IMG/VR virus record: IMGVR_UViG_3300010430_000217
Location: 1-38,174 of that record
Length of the DNA: 38,174 nt
Direction: 5' to 3' (one strand)
Source: a virus
A model generated the notes under the pieces. The model had not been told where the DNA came from. It searched no databases and saw nothing but the letters and a program-made list of their open reading frames with translations. Every line of letters starts with the position of its first letter. Position 1 is the stretch's first letter. The position numbers and the translations under genes are program-made. Positions 28,987 to 36,059 of the stretch are shown here, in pieces.

Positions 28987-29477
28987 TATTTCCCAAAACC
29001 TCTCGGAGCATTTACATCTAATTTTAATTTTGTTTTTATTGCTAAATTTAATCCTTCTAATATTATATCTGCTTTTTTCATCTGATTTGCCATTTTTGAA
29101 ACTGCTTTTTTATATTCTAACCAAGTCAAATATTTTACAGTTAATGTTTTATCTAATTCAATTAATTTTCTATCAAGTTTTCTCATTTCTTTATCTAAAA
29201 AAACAAGATTAATAGTTAATTGTTTTTCGTTAGCAATTAAATATTGCCATATTTCTGTATTACCATCTTTGCCATATATTGTTTCTTTTAAATTGTTATA
29301 TGTATATCTTTTCTGTATATACATAGCTTTTTGCACTTCATATAATTCTTTTATATCTTCTATTTTCACATCAACTTTTGCTACTATTTCATCTGTTTTA
29401 TTTGCCCATTTACCGAGAAAGCAACCTTGCAATAATAAACAATATACTAAACATAATAATAATTTTTTTAATTTCAT
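28986..29477 (-). CDS. Lipoprotein, possible spanin-like (163 aa)
   Basis: 163 residues. Signal peptide with lipobox LLLQGC (Cys 18), then a mostly helical coiled-coil mature part (VDVKIEDIKELYEVQKAMYI ... LDKEMRKLDRKLIELDKTL) and a C-terminal LDVNAPRGFGK. In the lysis cluster this looks like an outer-membrane-anchored spanin component or a unimolecular spanin lacking the second anchor. An outer-membrane lipoprotein with this function would support a diderm host. Alternative: immunity (superinfection exclusion) lipoprotein. Confidence 0.65.
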   Translation of the reverse strand: MKLKKLLLCLVYCLLLQGCFLGKWANKTDEIVAKVDVKIEDIKELYEVQKAMYIQKRYTYNNLKETIYGKDGNTEIWQYLIANEKQLTINLVFLDKEMRKLDRKLIELDKTLTVKYLTWLEYKKAVSKMANQMKKADIILEGLNLAIKTKLKLDVNAPRGFGK

Positions 29478-29507
29478 TTTCCATACCCCTATATCATATC
29501 CATAAAT

Positions 29508-29858
29508 TTATTTTATATATTTGAATAATAACAATGTTAAACTATTTAATAACATTATTAATCCACCAACTTTTAAATAAAAATCTATTTTAATATTTTT
29601 CTTTTTAGTATCTTTTGTTTCTTGTTCATCTAATATTTCCTGTACTTGATTATGCCTTTTCAAACATTCTTCGGGTTGCATTTTATCGTTACAATCTTTT
29701 ACAGTTCTATATTCAATTTTAATGCTATTAAATTTTTCAAATAAACTATAAATCATTTCTGCTAATTTTAAATTTTGTTCTTTTTCAGATAATTTAGAAA
29801 AAAATTCTAAAAACTGTTCCATATTTAAGTTTAAATCTCCGTTGTTTTCTCGTAGCAT
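29508..29858 (-). CDS. Holin candidate (C-terminal membrane segment)
   Basis: 116 residues from ATG at 29858, 7 bases after AAGGA. The earlier ATGs lie within or directly after the SD. A long charged helical N-terminus (MEQFLEFFSKLSEKEQNLKL) ends in one membrane segment (FYLKVGGLIMLLNSLTLLLF). Next to the M15 peptidase. A holin of unusual topology, or another membrane anchor, is inferred from position. Confidence 0.5.
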   Translation of the reverse strand: MLRENNGDLNLNMEQFLEFFSKLSEKEQNLKLAEMIYSLFEKFNSIKIEYRTVKDCNDKMQPEECLKRHNQVQEILDEQETKDTKKKNIKIDFYLKVGGLIMLLNSLTLLLFKYIK

Positions 29859-29868
29859 ATTCATTTCC

Positions 29869-30327
29869 TTAATCAAATTTAATATGTTCTAATAAATCTA
29901 AATTATATCTCTCATAATTCCATTTATTTTCTGTTTTACCAATTGCCATCCATCTTCTTTTATATCCGTTTGAATAATCTAAATGAAAACTCATATATCC
30001 TTTGTCGTTAATATAACAACCAAAACCAACATCTTCTGAAAAATGCAACATTTTTAAACACAAATCAATTAGTTTTGTTGTAGCATAATATTTTTTATTT
30101 TTTGTTTTATCTTTAAAATTAATCCAAAAATCAACAGCTAAATTTTGATAATGTTTAGATTTAGAATTGTGTTTATGATAAACTTCATTTGATGAAATAA
30201 TATTAAAACTACAATCATAAAAAACAGAAACTTTTTCTCTTAATTTATCTAAAATAAATATTATAAAAGGATTCATATCATCATATAAATGAAATTCACT
30301 TTTATTGAAATGTTTCGATTTATACAT
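29869..30327 (-). CDS. Peptidase M15-like endolysin
   Basis: 152 residues, no signal peptide. SKSKHYQNLAVDFWINF carries H and D of the M15 zinc site (S-x-H-x5-A-V-D), and GYMSFHLDYSNGYKRRWM the later H. The fold is that of D,D-/L,D-carboxypeptidase-type phage endolysins that cut peptidoglycan stem peptides. Followed by the holin candidate and the lipoprotein: a lysis cassette, expressed with the late genes. Confidence 0.85.
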   Translation of the reverse strand: MYKSKHFNKSEFHLYDDMNPFIIFILDKLREKVSVFYDCSFNIISSNEVYHKHNSKSKHYQNLAVDFWINFKDKTKNKKYYATTKLIDLCLKMLHFSEDVGFGCYINDKGYMSFHLDYSNGYKRRWMAIGKTENKWNYERYNLDLLEHIKFD

Positions 30328-30584
30328 TATCTTAATCTTCTTCTTTTTCTTTGTTTTATATATAAGTTAATATAATATTTTTTTTCTACAGGTATTATTG
30401 CAATAATTGATGTATCGTATATAACAAAAGTATCAACAGAACTTTCGGTAAATTCTGTAAAATCAGCATAATTAAAGAAAACAAATGTATCTACCTGACT
30501 ATCAACAAAAATAGTGTATGTATCATAAGCCTTAACAGATACAGATAAACATAAAACAAATATTAAAATTAATAAATTTTTCAT
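30327..30584 (-). CDS. Exported small protein (85 aa)
   Basis: 85 residues. Signal peptide MKNLLILIFVLCLSVSVKA, then beta-like repeats (DTYTIFVDSQVDTFVFF, SSVDTFVIYDTSI) and a strongly basic end (YIKQRKRRRLR). The motif VDTFV/IYDT also occurs in the 522-aa neighbour (DTITISDT). Probably a periplasmic or surface protein. Role unknown. Confidence 0.65.
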   Translation of the reverse strand: MKNLLILIFVLCLSVSVKAYDTYTIFVDSQVDTFVFFNYADFTEFTESSVDTFVIYDTSIIAIIPVEKKYYINLYIKQRKRRRLR

Positions 30585-30594
30585 TATTTACACC

Positions 30595-32154
30595 TTACCA
30601 TAATGGTAATTTTAAAGGTTTGGCTTTTAAATAATATGTATCTGTAATTGTTATACTGTCTGCTAAATCTATTGATAAAACATCTAATGTTTGGAAAGTA
30701 TCTGATATTGTTATTGTGTCAAATGTATTTGTATCAGATATAATTATAACAACACCATTAGCACCTTTTTTACCATAATAATCGAAATTCAAATCATCAC
30801 CCAAAAGAAATGAAGCACCATTAAATAAACTTATATTGGGAGCAAAACTATTATAGACGAATCTTCCTATCAAAACATCACTATCTGCAATATTATATGT
30901 AACATAGTTAATCTTTGTAGTATCAGAATTGTTATTATCAAATAAATAATATGCTTGTTCCATTGTAAAACCATTGTCAATAATAGTTGTTAAATTATCT
31001 GTATCTAAATTGTTTTCACTTATTATTAAACCTGACTTGTCTAATCCATAAGCACTATTTAATAATACTTTTGCTATTGTTTCTGCATCTAAAGAACAAT
31101 CATTAATAATATAAGCTATTGTTTCTGTTGTATTATTGCTATATATTAAAAAATTTTCAACTACATCATTTGCAATTCCGATGTTTTTTAAATCAGAACC
31201 TGTGTCTTGTAATGCAGATTTTGATTGCATAAATGGATATGTGTCAATGCCGTAATAAATTAAATATGCACTTGTATCTCGTCTATTAATTTCAATTCCT
31301 ATGCCATTAGTATTTCCAAAATTAGAATTATCTGTTATATCAAGAGTTCCTGATGAATAAGTAGAACTATCAACCAAATTTCCACCAAACAATAAAACAT
31401 TATTTTCAAAGATATTATTTTTCATTGAAAGAGAATTTACAACATCATTAATTCTTAATAATCCCTCAAATCCCGAACCTCCAATATCATAATTATCAAC
31501 TATTGTATTATGTTCTATAATTGTTGTTGGAACATCTGAACCACTTCCAAACACATAAAACATCACACCTGCTTTGATTTGATTATTAATAACAAAATTA
31601 TTTTTAAATGTTCCTCCACCACTGTTCGATGAAAACCCTGTAACATATAATTGCCCTACTGTATTGTTTCTTAATATACACTCTTCGACATTTATAGTTC
31701 CGTTATTATTAACATAAATCATTTGATAAACATCATTATTAGAACAACTGTCGAAATCAATTTTTTTTATATTATATGTTTTTGCATTTGTGCTTAATAC
31801 AATGCTTTGATTTGCACCACTTTGAGTTACTTTAGGTTGATTGTTTTTATAAATACCGATTATATTTATATTATAATCAGGCATAGATGTAAAGCCATTC
31901 CAATTTGTATATGTTTTAGTATCTCCTACAACAAAAATAGTACAAGCGCTTGAAATATTTGCAAATGCTTGAACAATGGTTGTAACAGGTTGTGTTTCGC
32001 TTGTTCCGTTTGTATCAAAACTTTTATAAATTGTTACAGTATCGTTTAATTCTGAAATAAATAAAGTTATTGTATCACCATTATTTACCCATTGTTGACT
32101 TGCACTTAAACTAAAGCTATAAAATAAAATAAAAATAAATATTAATTTTCTCAT
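30595..32154 (-). CDS. Exported beta-helix protein (519 aa)
   Basis: 519 residues from the ATG at 32154 (SD GGTGG five bases upstream, in-frame GTG at 32163 is the alternative). Signal peptide MRKLIFIFILFYSFSLSAS. The mature part has pectate-lyase-like rungs (CILRNNTVGQLYVTG, GGTFKNNFVINNQI, TIIEHNTIVDNYDI, NNIFENNVLLFG), i.e. a right-handed parallel beta helix typical of tailspikes and surface depolymerases. C-terminal part repeats ITISDT/ITITDT. Export plus beta helix suggests a surface-acting fibre or an enzyme. Which one is not decidable. Confidence 0.7.
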   Translation of the reverse strand: MRKLIFIFILFYSFSLSASQQWVNNGDTITLFISELNDTVTIYKSFDTNGTSETQPVTTIVQAFANISSACTIFVVGDTKTYTNWNGFTSMPDYNINIIGIYKNNQPKVTQSGANQSIVLSTNAKTYNIKKIDFDSCSNNDVYQMIYVNNNGTINVEECILRNNTVGQLYVTGFSSNSGGGTFKNNFVINNQIKAGVMFYVFGSGSDVPTTIIEHNTIVDNYDIGGSGFEGLLRINDVVNSLSMKNNIFENNVLLFGGNLVDSSTYSSGTLDITDNSNFGNTNGIGIEINRRDTSAYLIYYGIDTYPFMQSKSALQDTGSDLKNIGIANDVVENFLIYSNNTTETIAYIINDCSLDAETIAKVLLNSAYGLDKSGLIISENNLDTDNLTTIIDNGFTMEQAYYLFDNNNSDTTKINYVTYNIADSDVLIGRFVYNSFAPNISLFNGASFLLGDDLNFDYYGKKGANGVVIIISDTNTFDTITISDTFQTLDVLSIDLADSITITDTYYLKAKPLKLPLW

Positions 32155-32163
32155 TTTTCCCAC

Positions 32164-32544
32164 CTATTCTTTTATACAATAATATTTTTTTCCAATAACA
32201 GTAATATTATCGTCTGCATAAATAAATTCCCAAATTGTTTTTAAATTATTATATATATAATAACCGCTATAAACTCCGCCATCAGAATGTTTTAATTTTA
32301 TTTCTTCTACATCTTTTGCTGAATACCATTCAACCAAACCATTATATCCGTTAGATTTGTTTACAACAAAACTTTCATCATAAATACCAATTTCAAAAGT
32401 ATCTGATGCTATTGCATTTTCTGTAGCAACATCAAAATTAGTATAAACTATATTAGTCCTACTATTTTTTATTGCAGGTACATTTTCTGCCAATAAAATA
32501 TTACTAATTAGCATTATTCCTATTAGTATAATTAACTTTTTCAT
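32164..32544 (-). CDS. Exported protein (126 aa)
   Basis: 126 residues. Signal peptide MKKLIILIGIMLISNILLA. Mature part beta-rich (DTFEIGIYDESFVVN, GYNGLVEWYSAKDVEEI, TIWEFIYADDNITVIGKKYY). No recognised family. In the exported block between capsid and lysis genes. Confidence 0.7.
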   Translation of the reverse strand: MKKLIILIGIMLISNILLAENVPAIKNSRTNIVYTNFDVATENAIASDTFEIGIYDESFVVNKSNGYNGLVEWYSAKDVEEIKLKHSDGGVYSGYYIYNNLKTIWEFIYADDNITVIGKKYYCIKE

Positions 32545-32556
32545 ATTTTTATCCTC

Positions 32557-33294
32557 TTATTTTTTTTCTGCGTGAATGTAAACTGTTCCTGATGCAATTC
32601 CTTCTTTGTTTTTGATATATATTGTCTGAATATCATTAACAATTATTGTTCCTTTTTCCCATATAGCATTTAAACAAGTTCCATCTACTGTTGATAATAA
32701 TACATCTGTATCGGCTGTTATTGTAATTATATTATACAAACTACCTAAATCTATTGTATCAGCAGTTATCGATAAGCTAACATTAGTATCAATATGAGTT
32801 GAATATAAATCAGCAACTGTTATTGATGTATCTTGATTCTGTAAAGTGGAATTAACATTTAAACTTGAATTTGTAATATTAACATTTGTATCAAAATTAG
32901 ATACTTCTACTATTTTTGTATCTGCATTATATATAGCATTTATTATATCGTCTTGTTTGGCTTCTGTTGATAAATTTGTAGTATCTGATGTTGCAGTAAC
33001 ACTAATATTATTTATTGCATTAACTATATTTCCTGTTGTACTATCTATTTTATTGTCTATTGAAGTTAAAGTATCTCCATTGCTTCTTACTATACCTTGT
33101 AAAATTGTATCAGGGTCTACTGAAATACTACCAACAGAAATACTACCACTTAAAACAACTGCTCCTGCTGTATCTGTCTGTATTTGTACATTAGTTATTC
33201 CCGCATCAGGTGTTCCATATATTTCTACAGGTGGTAATGCTTTAACTTGACTAACACCAAATAATAACAAACAACCTAAAATTAATTTCTTCAT
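32557..33294 (-). CDS. Exported Thr/Asp-rich beta protein (245 aa)
   Basis: 245 residues. Signal peptide MKKLILGCLLLFGVSQVKA, then low-complexity beta-like segments (VSIDNKIDSTTGNIVNAINN, DTSITVADLYSTHIDTNVSL) rich in T, D, S and N, ending in VYIHAEKK. This composition is common in surface or fibre-like proteins. First gene of the exported block downstream of the capsid gene. No family recognised. Confidence 0.7.
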   Translation of the reverse strand: MKKLILGCLLLFGVSQVKALPPVEIYGTPDAGITNVQIQTDTAGAVVLSGSISVGSISVDPDTILQGIVRSNGDTLTSIDNKIDSTTGNIVNAINNISVTATSDTTNLSTEAKQDDIINAIYNADTKIVEVSNFDTNVNITNSSLNVNSTLQNQDTSITVADLYSTHIDTNVSLSITADTIDLGSLYNIITITADTDVLLSTVDGTCLNAIWEKGTIIVNDIQTIYIKNKEGIASGTVYIHAEKK

Positions 33295-33319
33295 TTTTTT
33301 ACCTCTTATATTATAAAAT

Positions 33320-33478
33320 TTATTTCTTTATTTTATCAGTTTTATTACTGTTTTTTTTAAGTTTAGTTTTGAGTTTTTCCATTATAAATCCACCTGCCGA
33401 AACACATACTAATTTATAATTTTCTTTTCCCTTTTCTTGTACTTCTGAAAATGTCTGCACCCTTATATATTCAATCAT
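33320..33478 (-). CDS. Small hypothetical protein (52 aa)
   Basis: 52 residues, MIEYIRVQTFSEVQEKGKEN, a VCVSAGGFIME core and a very basic Lys/Asn end. The ATG at 33478 has GGAG 7 bases upstream. The longer frame (start 33535) would run through the hairpin region without an SD. Between capsid and exported block. No family recognised. Confidence 0.55.
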   Translation of the reverse strand: MIEYIRVQTFSEVQEKGKENYKLVCVSAGGFIMEKLKTKLKKNSNKTDKIKK

Positions 33479-33501
33479 CTTTAACTCCATATATTTTAAT
33501 A

Positions 33502-33533
33502 GGCAGTTTGTTTTGAAAAGGTCAAATACTGCC
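33502..33533 (-). other. Hairpin between capsid gene and next gene
   Basis: GGCAGT...ACTGCC with inner TTTGA/TCAAA pairing around a 5-base loop. No U-run follows, so it may be an mRNA-stabilising or processing hairpin downstream of the capsid message. TTGACC...TATTAA on the same strand has 18-base spacing, a weak promoter possibility. Confidence 0.45.
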
Positions 33534-33582
33534 AAAAACCTTATATTAATATATGGATATAATATATTAGTTTATTTTATCC

Positions 33583-34494
33583 TTATGAAATGGTATTCGT
33601 CATTTTGTAAACTGCGGAATCCTGTAAGAGTTTTACATCGTAATCCTCAGAGCACAAAATTTTTATACCACTCGGGTCGCTTACTTTACCTTTTTTAATA
33701 GTCTGATTTTTATACTGAAATACTTTCAAAGCACTAAATGAATTTCTTGTTGGAGCTTCCTGATGTAAGAAATACATTGTATCTCCTAAAATTTGATTTA
33801 ATGATTCTGTATTTCCAAGATTTGCATTGTTATAAGATGCTCCTGCAATAACTACTTTCATACCAAATAAAATCTTTGGTAAATTAATCATAGGTATCAT
33901 ACTGTCTGAAGTGGTGTATTTATATAAGTCCAAAATATCAGGATGTCTTGACAATGCAAGCGCTGTCTGAACATTCATTACAATGTGAGTTGGTAAACTT
34001 TTTGAGTTAGAATAAACAGCTGAAATTCCTGTGTTAAAATCATTAATCGGTGTTGAATTCGTATAATCATCGAATTCGTGTGTAATTGCAGAAGTATTTG
34101 AAGCTGTTCCTAATGCTGTTAATACTTCTCTATCTTTACCTAATGAAATAATACTTGATAATGTTAAAGCACTTTCCTGTTCTAACATTACAGGTGCATC
34201 TGTATTAGCAATCTGTCTATCTGTAATTATTTCGTGTAATGCTCTTTCTTCTGTGAAATACTGAACATTTGTTCCTTCTGTTGAATCAAAGTTATTAGAT
34301 GATGCTTTACCTGTTCTTAATGTATCAGGTTGTGAAAATTTATCATTACTTCTTATTCTTATTTTGTCTGAAATGCTACCAACATTAACAACTGCATCAA
34401 GTTGATTAAATACATAATCTCCCTGTGGCTGTTCCTGTGAATAACCTGTCAACATTTTATCTATTTTTAATACTCCTAAATCTGCTATAGCCAT
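33583..34494 (-). CDS. Major capsid protein (HK97 fold)
   Basis: 303 residues. IRSNDKFSQPDTLRTGKASS, ERALHEIITDRQIANTDAP, SIISLGKDREVLTAL and PTHIVMNVQTALALSRHPDI follow the N-arm, E-loop and P-domain plan of Mu-type/HK97-fold capsid proteins. LFGMKVVIAGASYNNANLG ends the A domain. No long delta domain, so assembly uses the separate scaffold encoded upstream. It follows the decoration gene in the usual order. Confidence 0.88.
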   Translation of the reverse strand: MAIADLGVLKIDKMLTGYSQEQPQGDYVFNQLDAVVNVGSISDKIRIRSNDKFSQPDTLRTGKASSNNFDSTEGTNVQYFTEERALHEIITDRQIANTDAPVMLEQESALTLSSIISLGKDREVLTALGTASNTSAITHEFDDYTNSTPINDFNTGISAVYSNSKSLPTHIVMNVQTALALSRHPDILDLYKYTTSDSMIPMINLPKILFGMKVVIAGASYNNANLGNTESLNQILGDTMYFLHQEAPTRNSFSALKVFQYKNQTIKKGKVSDPSGIKILCSEDYDVKLLQDSAVYKMTNTIS

Positions 34495-34531
34495 TTTATA
34501 TTTCTCCTTTTTTTAATTTTTTAAATAATAA

Positions 34532-34945
34532 TTATGAACCTGAAATCACTAATTTTACAGGTATAATTTCGTTTGCAACACCTGATTTCATAGCATAACC
34601 AATTTCATAGTTTGAACCTGCTGTTGATTGTGCAAGTCCTGATGCTGTTGCTTCAAGGTTATCTCCTGCTGATACTGTTGCAGAGGTTAATTTAATCATT
34701 GCAATACCACCTGTCTGAATATCTACTGATTTTGTTAATTGTGAAGCTGTTGTTGATACATTGTTAAGAGTTACACCTATTGGATAATCTGTTACAGCAC
34801 TTGTTTCTTTTACATCGTCATTTCCTGCATCAAAAGTTACTACTCTATTTGCATAATGGTCTGTTGCACTTGCATCAATAAAATTTTTTGTTATTACATC
34901 TGAAGCTTCATATCTTGCTCCTATATTTCCTACTACTAAAGCCAT
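34532..34945 (-). CDS. Capsid decoration protein (DUF2190-like)
   Basis: 137 residues, all-beta, with Ala/Thr/Gly-rich strands (VVTFDAGNDDVKETSAV, IGVTLNNVSTTASQL, GIAMIKLTSATVSAGDN, EIIPVKLVISGS). The size, position directly before the capsid gene and composition match small decoration (cement) proteins. They bind the outside of the expanded capsid. Confidence 0.75.
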   Translation of the reverse strand: MALVVGNIGARYEASDVITKNFIDASATDHYANRVVTFDAGNDDVKETSAVTDYPIGVTLNNVSTTASQLTKSVDIQTGGIAMIKLTSATVSAGDNLEATASGLAQSTAGSNYEIGYAMKSGVANEIIPVKLVISGS

Positions 34946-34984
34946 TTTTATCTCCTTTTTTTTATTTTAATAAACTTTAATTTC

Positions 34985-35521
34985 TTATAAACCTTTTGGA
35001 TATACACTAACGAATGCTTTATAAAAATCTTCGTTTGTTTCTTCCATTCTTTTAATTATTTTAGGGTCAGCTTTTGTTCCTAAAACTTTTTCATCAATTT
35101 TTGAGTCTACTTTGTTTTCTCCTGTAAATTCTTGTAATTCTTTTAATTCATCTCTTGATGATACTAATTCAATTACTGTTTCTTTGTCTACTTCCCAAAG
35201 TTTCTTCATTGATTCCATTTCTTTTGGTAATACTTTTTTTGCATTATCTTTAAAAAATGATTCCTTTTCAGCTAATGCTTTTTCACTTTCAATAGTTTCT
35301 AACTTTTCAGATAGTTCCTTTTTTTCAGTTTCAACTGTTTCAAGTTTTTCTGATAATGTTTTAATTTCTTCTGATAAACATTTTACATTTTCTTCTAATG
35401 CTAATTTTTCATCTGCTAATACTTTTAATTCATTATCTTCTTTTACTTCTTCAACAACTTCTTCTGATAAAGCAACTTCTTCAACTACTTCTTCAACTAT
35501 TGCTTTTTCTTCTGATGCCAT
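34985..35521 (-). CDS. Nested scaffold protein (in-frame internal start)
   Basis: 178 residues from ATG at 35521 (MASEEKAIVEEVVEEV), the C-terminal half of the protease gene. AAGGAGG ends 5 bases before that ATG, inside coding sequence, which is a classic nested scaffold arrangement (as Mu gpZ within gpI or lambda Nu3 within C). The product is an almost pure coiled coil (KCLSEEIKTLSEKLETVETE). Confidence 0.8.
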   Translation of the reverse strand: MASEEKAIVEEVVEEVALSEEVVEEVKEDNELKVLADEKLALEENVKCLSEEIKTLSEKLETVETEKKELSEKLETIESEKALAEKESFFKDNAKKVLPKEMESMKKLWEVDKETVIELVSSRDELKELQEFTGENKVDSKIDEKVLGTKADPKIIKRMEETNEDFYKAFVSVYPKGL

Positions 35522-36058
35522 ATTATCCTCCTTTTTAATTTCACTTAAATATGTATAATTATTTAAATCTATGTCATTCAAAGCATAACTCGGAGTTAAA
35601 TTAGGTTGGAATGGATTTGATGTTAAACATAATCCAACCATTGTATTTCCCTTCTTTTTCCCTTCGATTTTATCCATATAATTAGGGTGTAAGTCAGGAC
35701 TAACATATTGATATTCTCCTGATAATAATTTTTCTTCTGCTGTTTCGTTTACAGGTTGCAACTTCACAATAAGTTCATTATCTCTTATGTATCCATCCTT
35801 CACAATGGCTAAACTTTTGGTTTGTCCTCCGTGAGGTGTTCCATCGGATTTAAGAACTTCATAAGCAGAAATTAAATATCCTGTTACCTTTGATTTTAAA
35901 TTTTTTAATGCTTCTGATAATGTTTGTTTTGTAATTTCCCAATTTCCATATCTGCCACCTTTATATTTATTTGTTTTTAAAGCAGAAAATTCAATAGTAC
36001 CATCATCTTTTTTTATTGGTTTAAAATAACCACTTTCTAATTTATATAATTCGTTCAT
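34985..36058 (-). CDS. Capsid maturation protease with C-terminal scaffold (Mu gpI-like)
   Basis: 357 residues. The first 179 residues carry GRYGNWEITKQTLSEALKNL, AIVKDGYIRDNELIVKLQPV, LLSGEYQYVSPDLHPNYMDK and VGLCLTSNPF, the Mu I-protein (phage protease) pattern with the YxSP serine region. Residues 180-357 form a long acidic coiled coil (scaffold). The Met at 180 has its own strong SD, so a separate scaffold protein is produced in frame. Starts 1 base after the portal stop. Confidence 0.85.
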   Translation of the reverse strand: MNELYKLESGYFKPIKKDDGTIEFSALKTNKYKGGRYGNWEITKQTLSEALKNLKSKVTGYLISAYEVLKSDGTPHGGQTKSLAIVKDGYIRDNELIVKLQPVNETAEEKLLSGEYQYVSPDLHPNYMDKIEGKKKGNTMVGLCLTSNPFQPNLTPSYALNDIDLNNYTYLSEIKKEDNMASEEKAIVEEVVEEVALSEEVVEEVKEDNELKVLADEKLALEENVKCLSEEIKTLSEKLETVETEKKELSEKLETIESEKALAEKESFFKDNAKKVLPKEMESMKKLWEVDKETVIELVSSRDELKELQEFTGENKVDSKIDEKVLGTKADPKIIKRMEETNEDFYKAFVSVYPKGL

Positions 36059-36059
36059 T

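Noticed and set aside
32846-33250. Plus-strand 134-residue frame
   Set aside because: Antisense to the exported Thr/Asp-rich gene. No promoter, SD or recognisable domain.
33502-33533. Rho-independent terminator after the capsid gene
   Set aside because: Hairpin is good but no U tract follows. Kept only as a hairpin.
35112-35558. Plus-strand 148-residue Ser/Phe-rich frame
   Set aside because: Antisense shadow of the scaffold coiled coil, with low-complexity translation and no SD.
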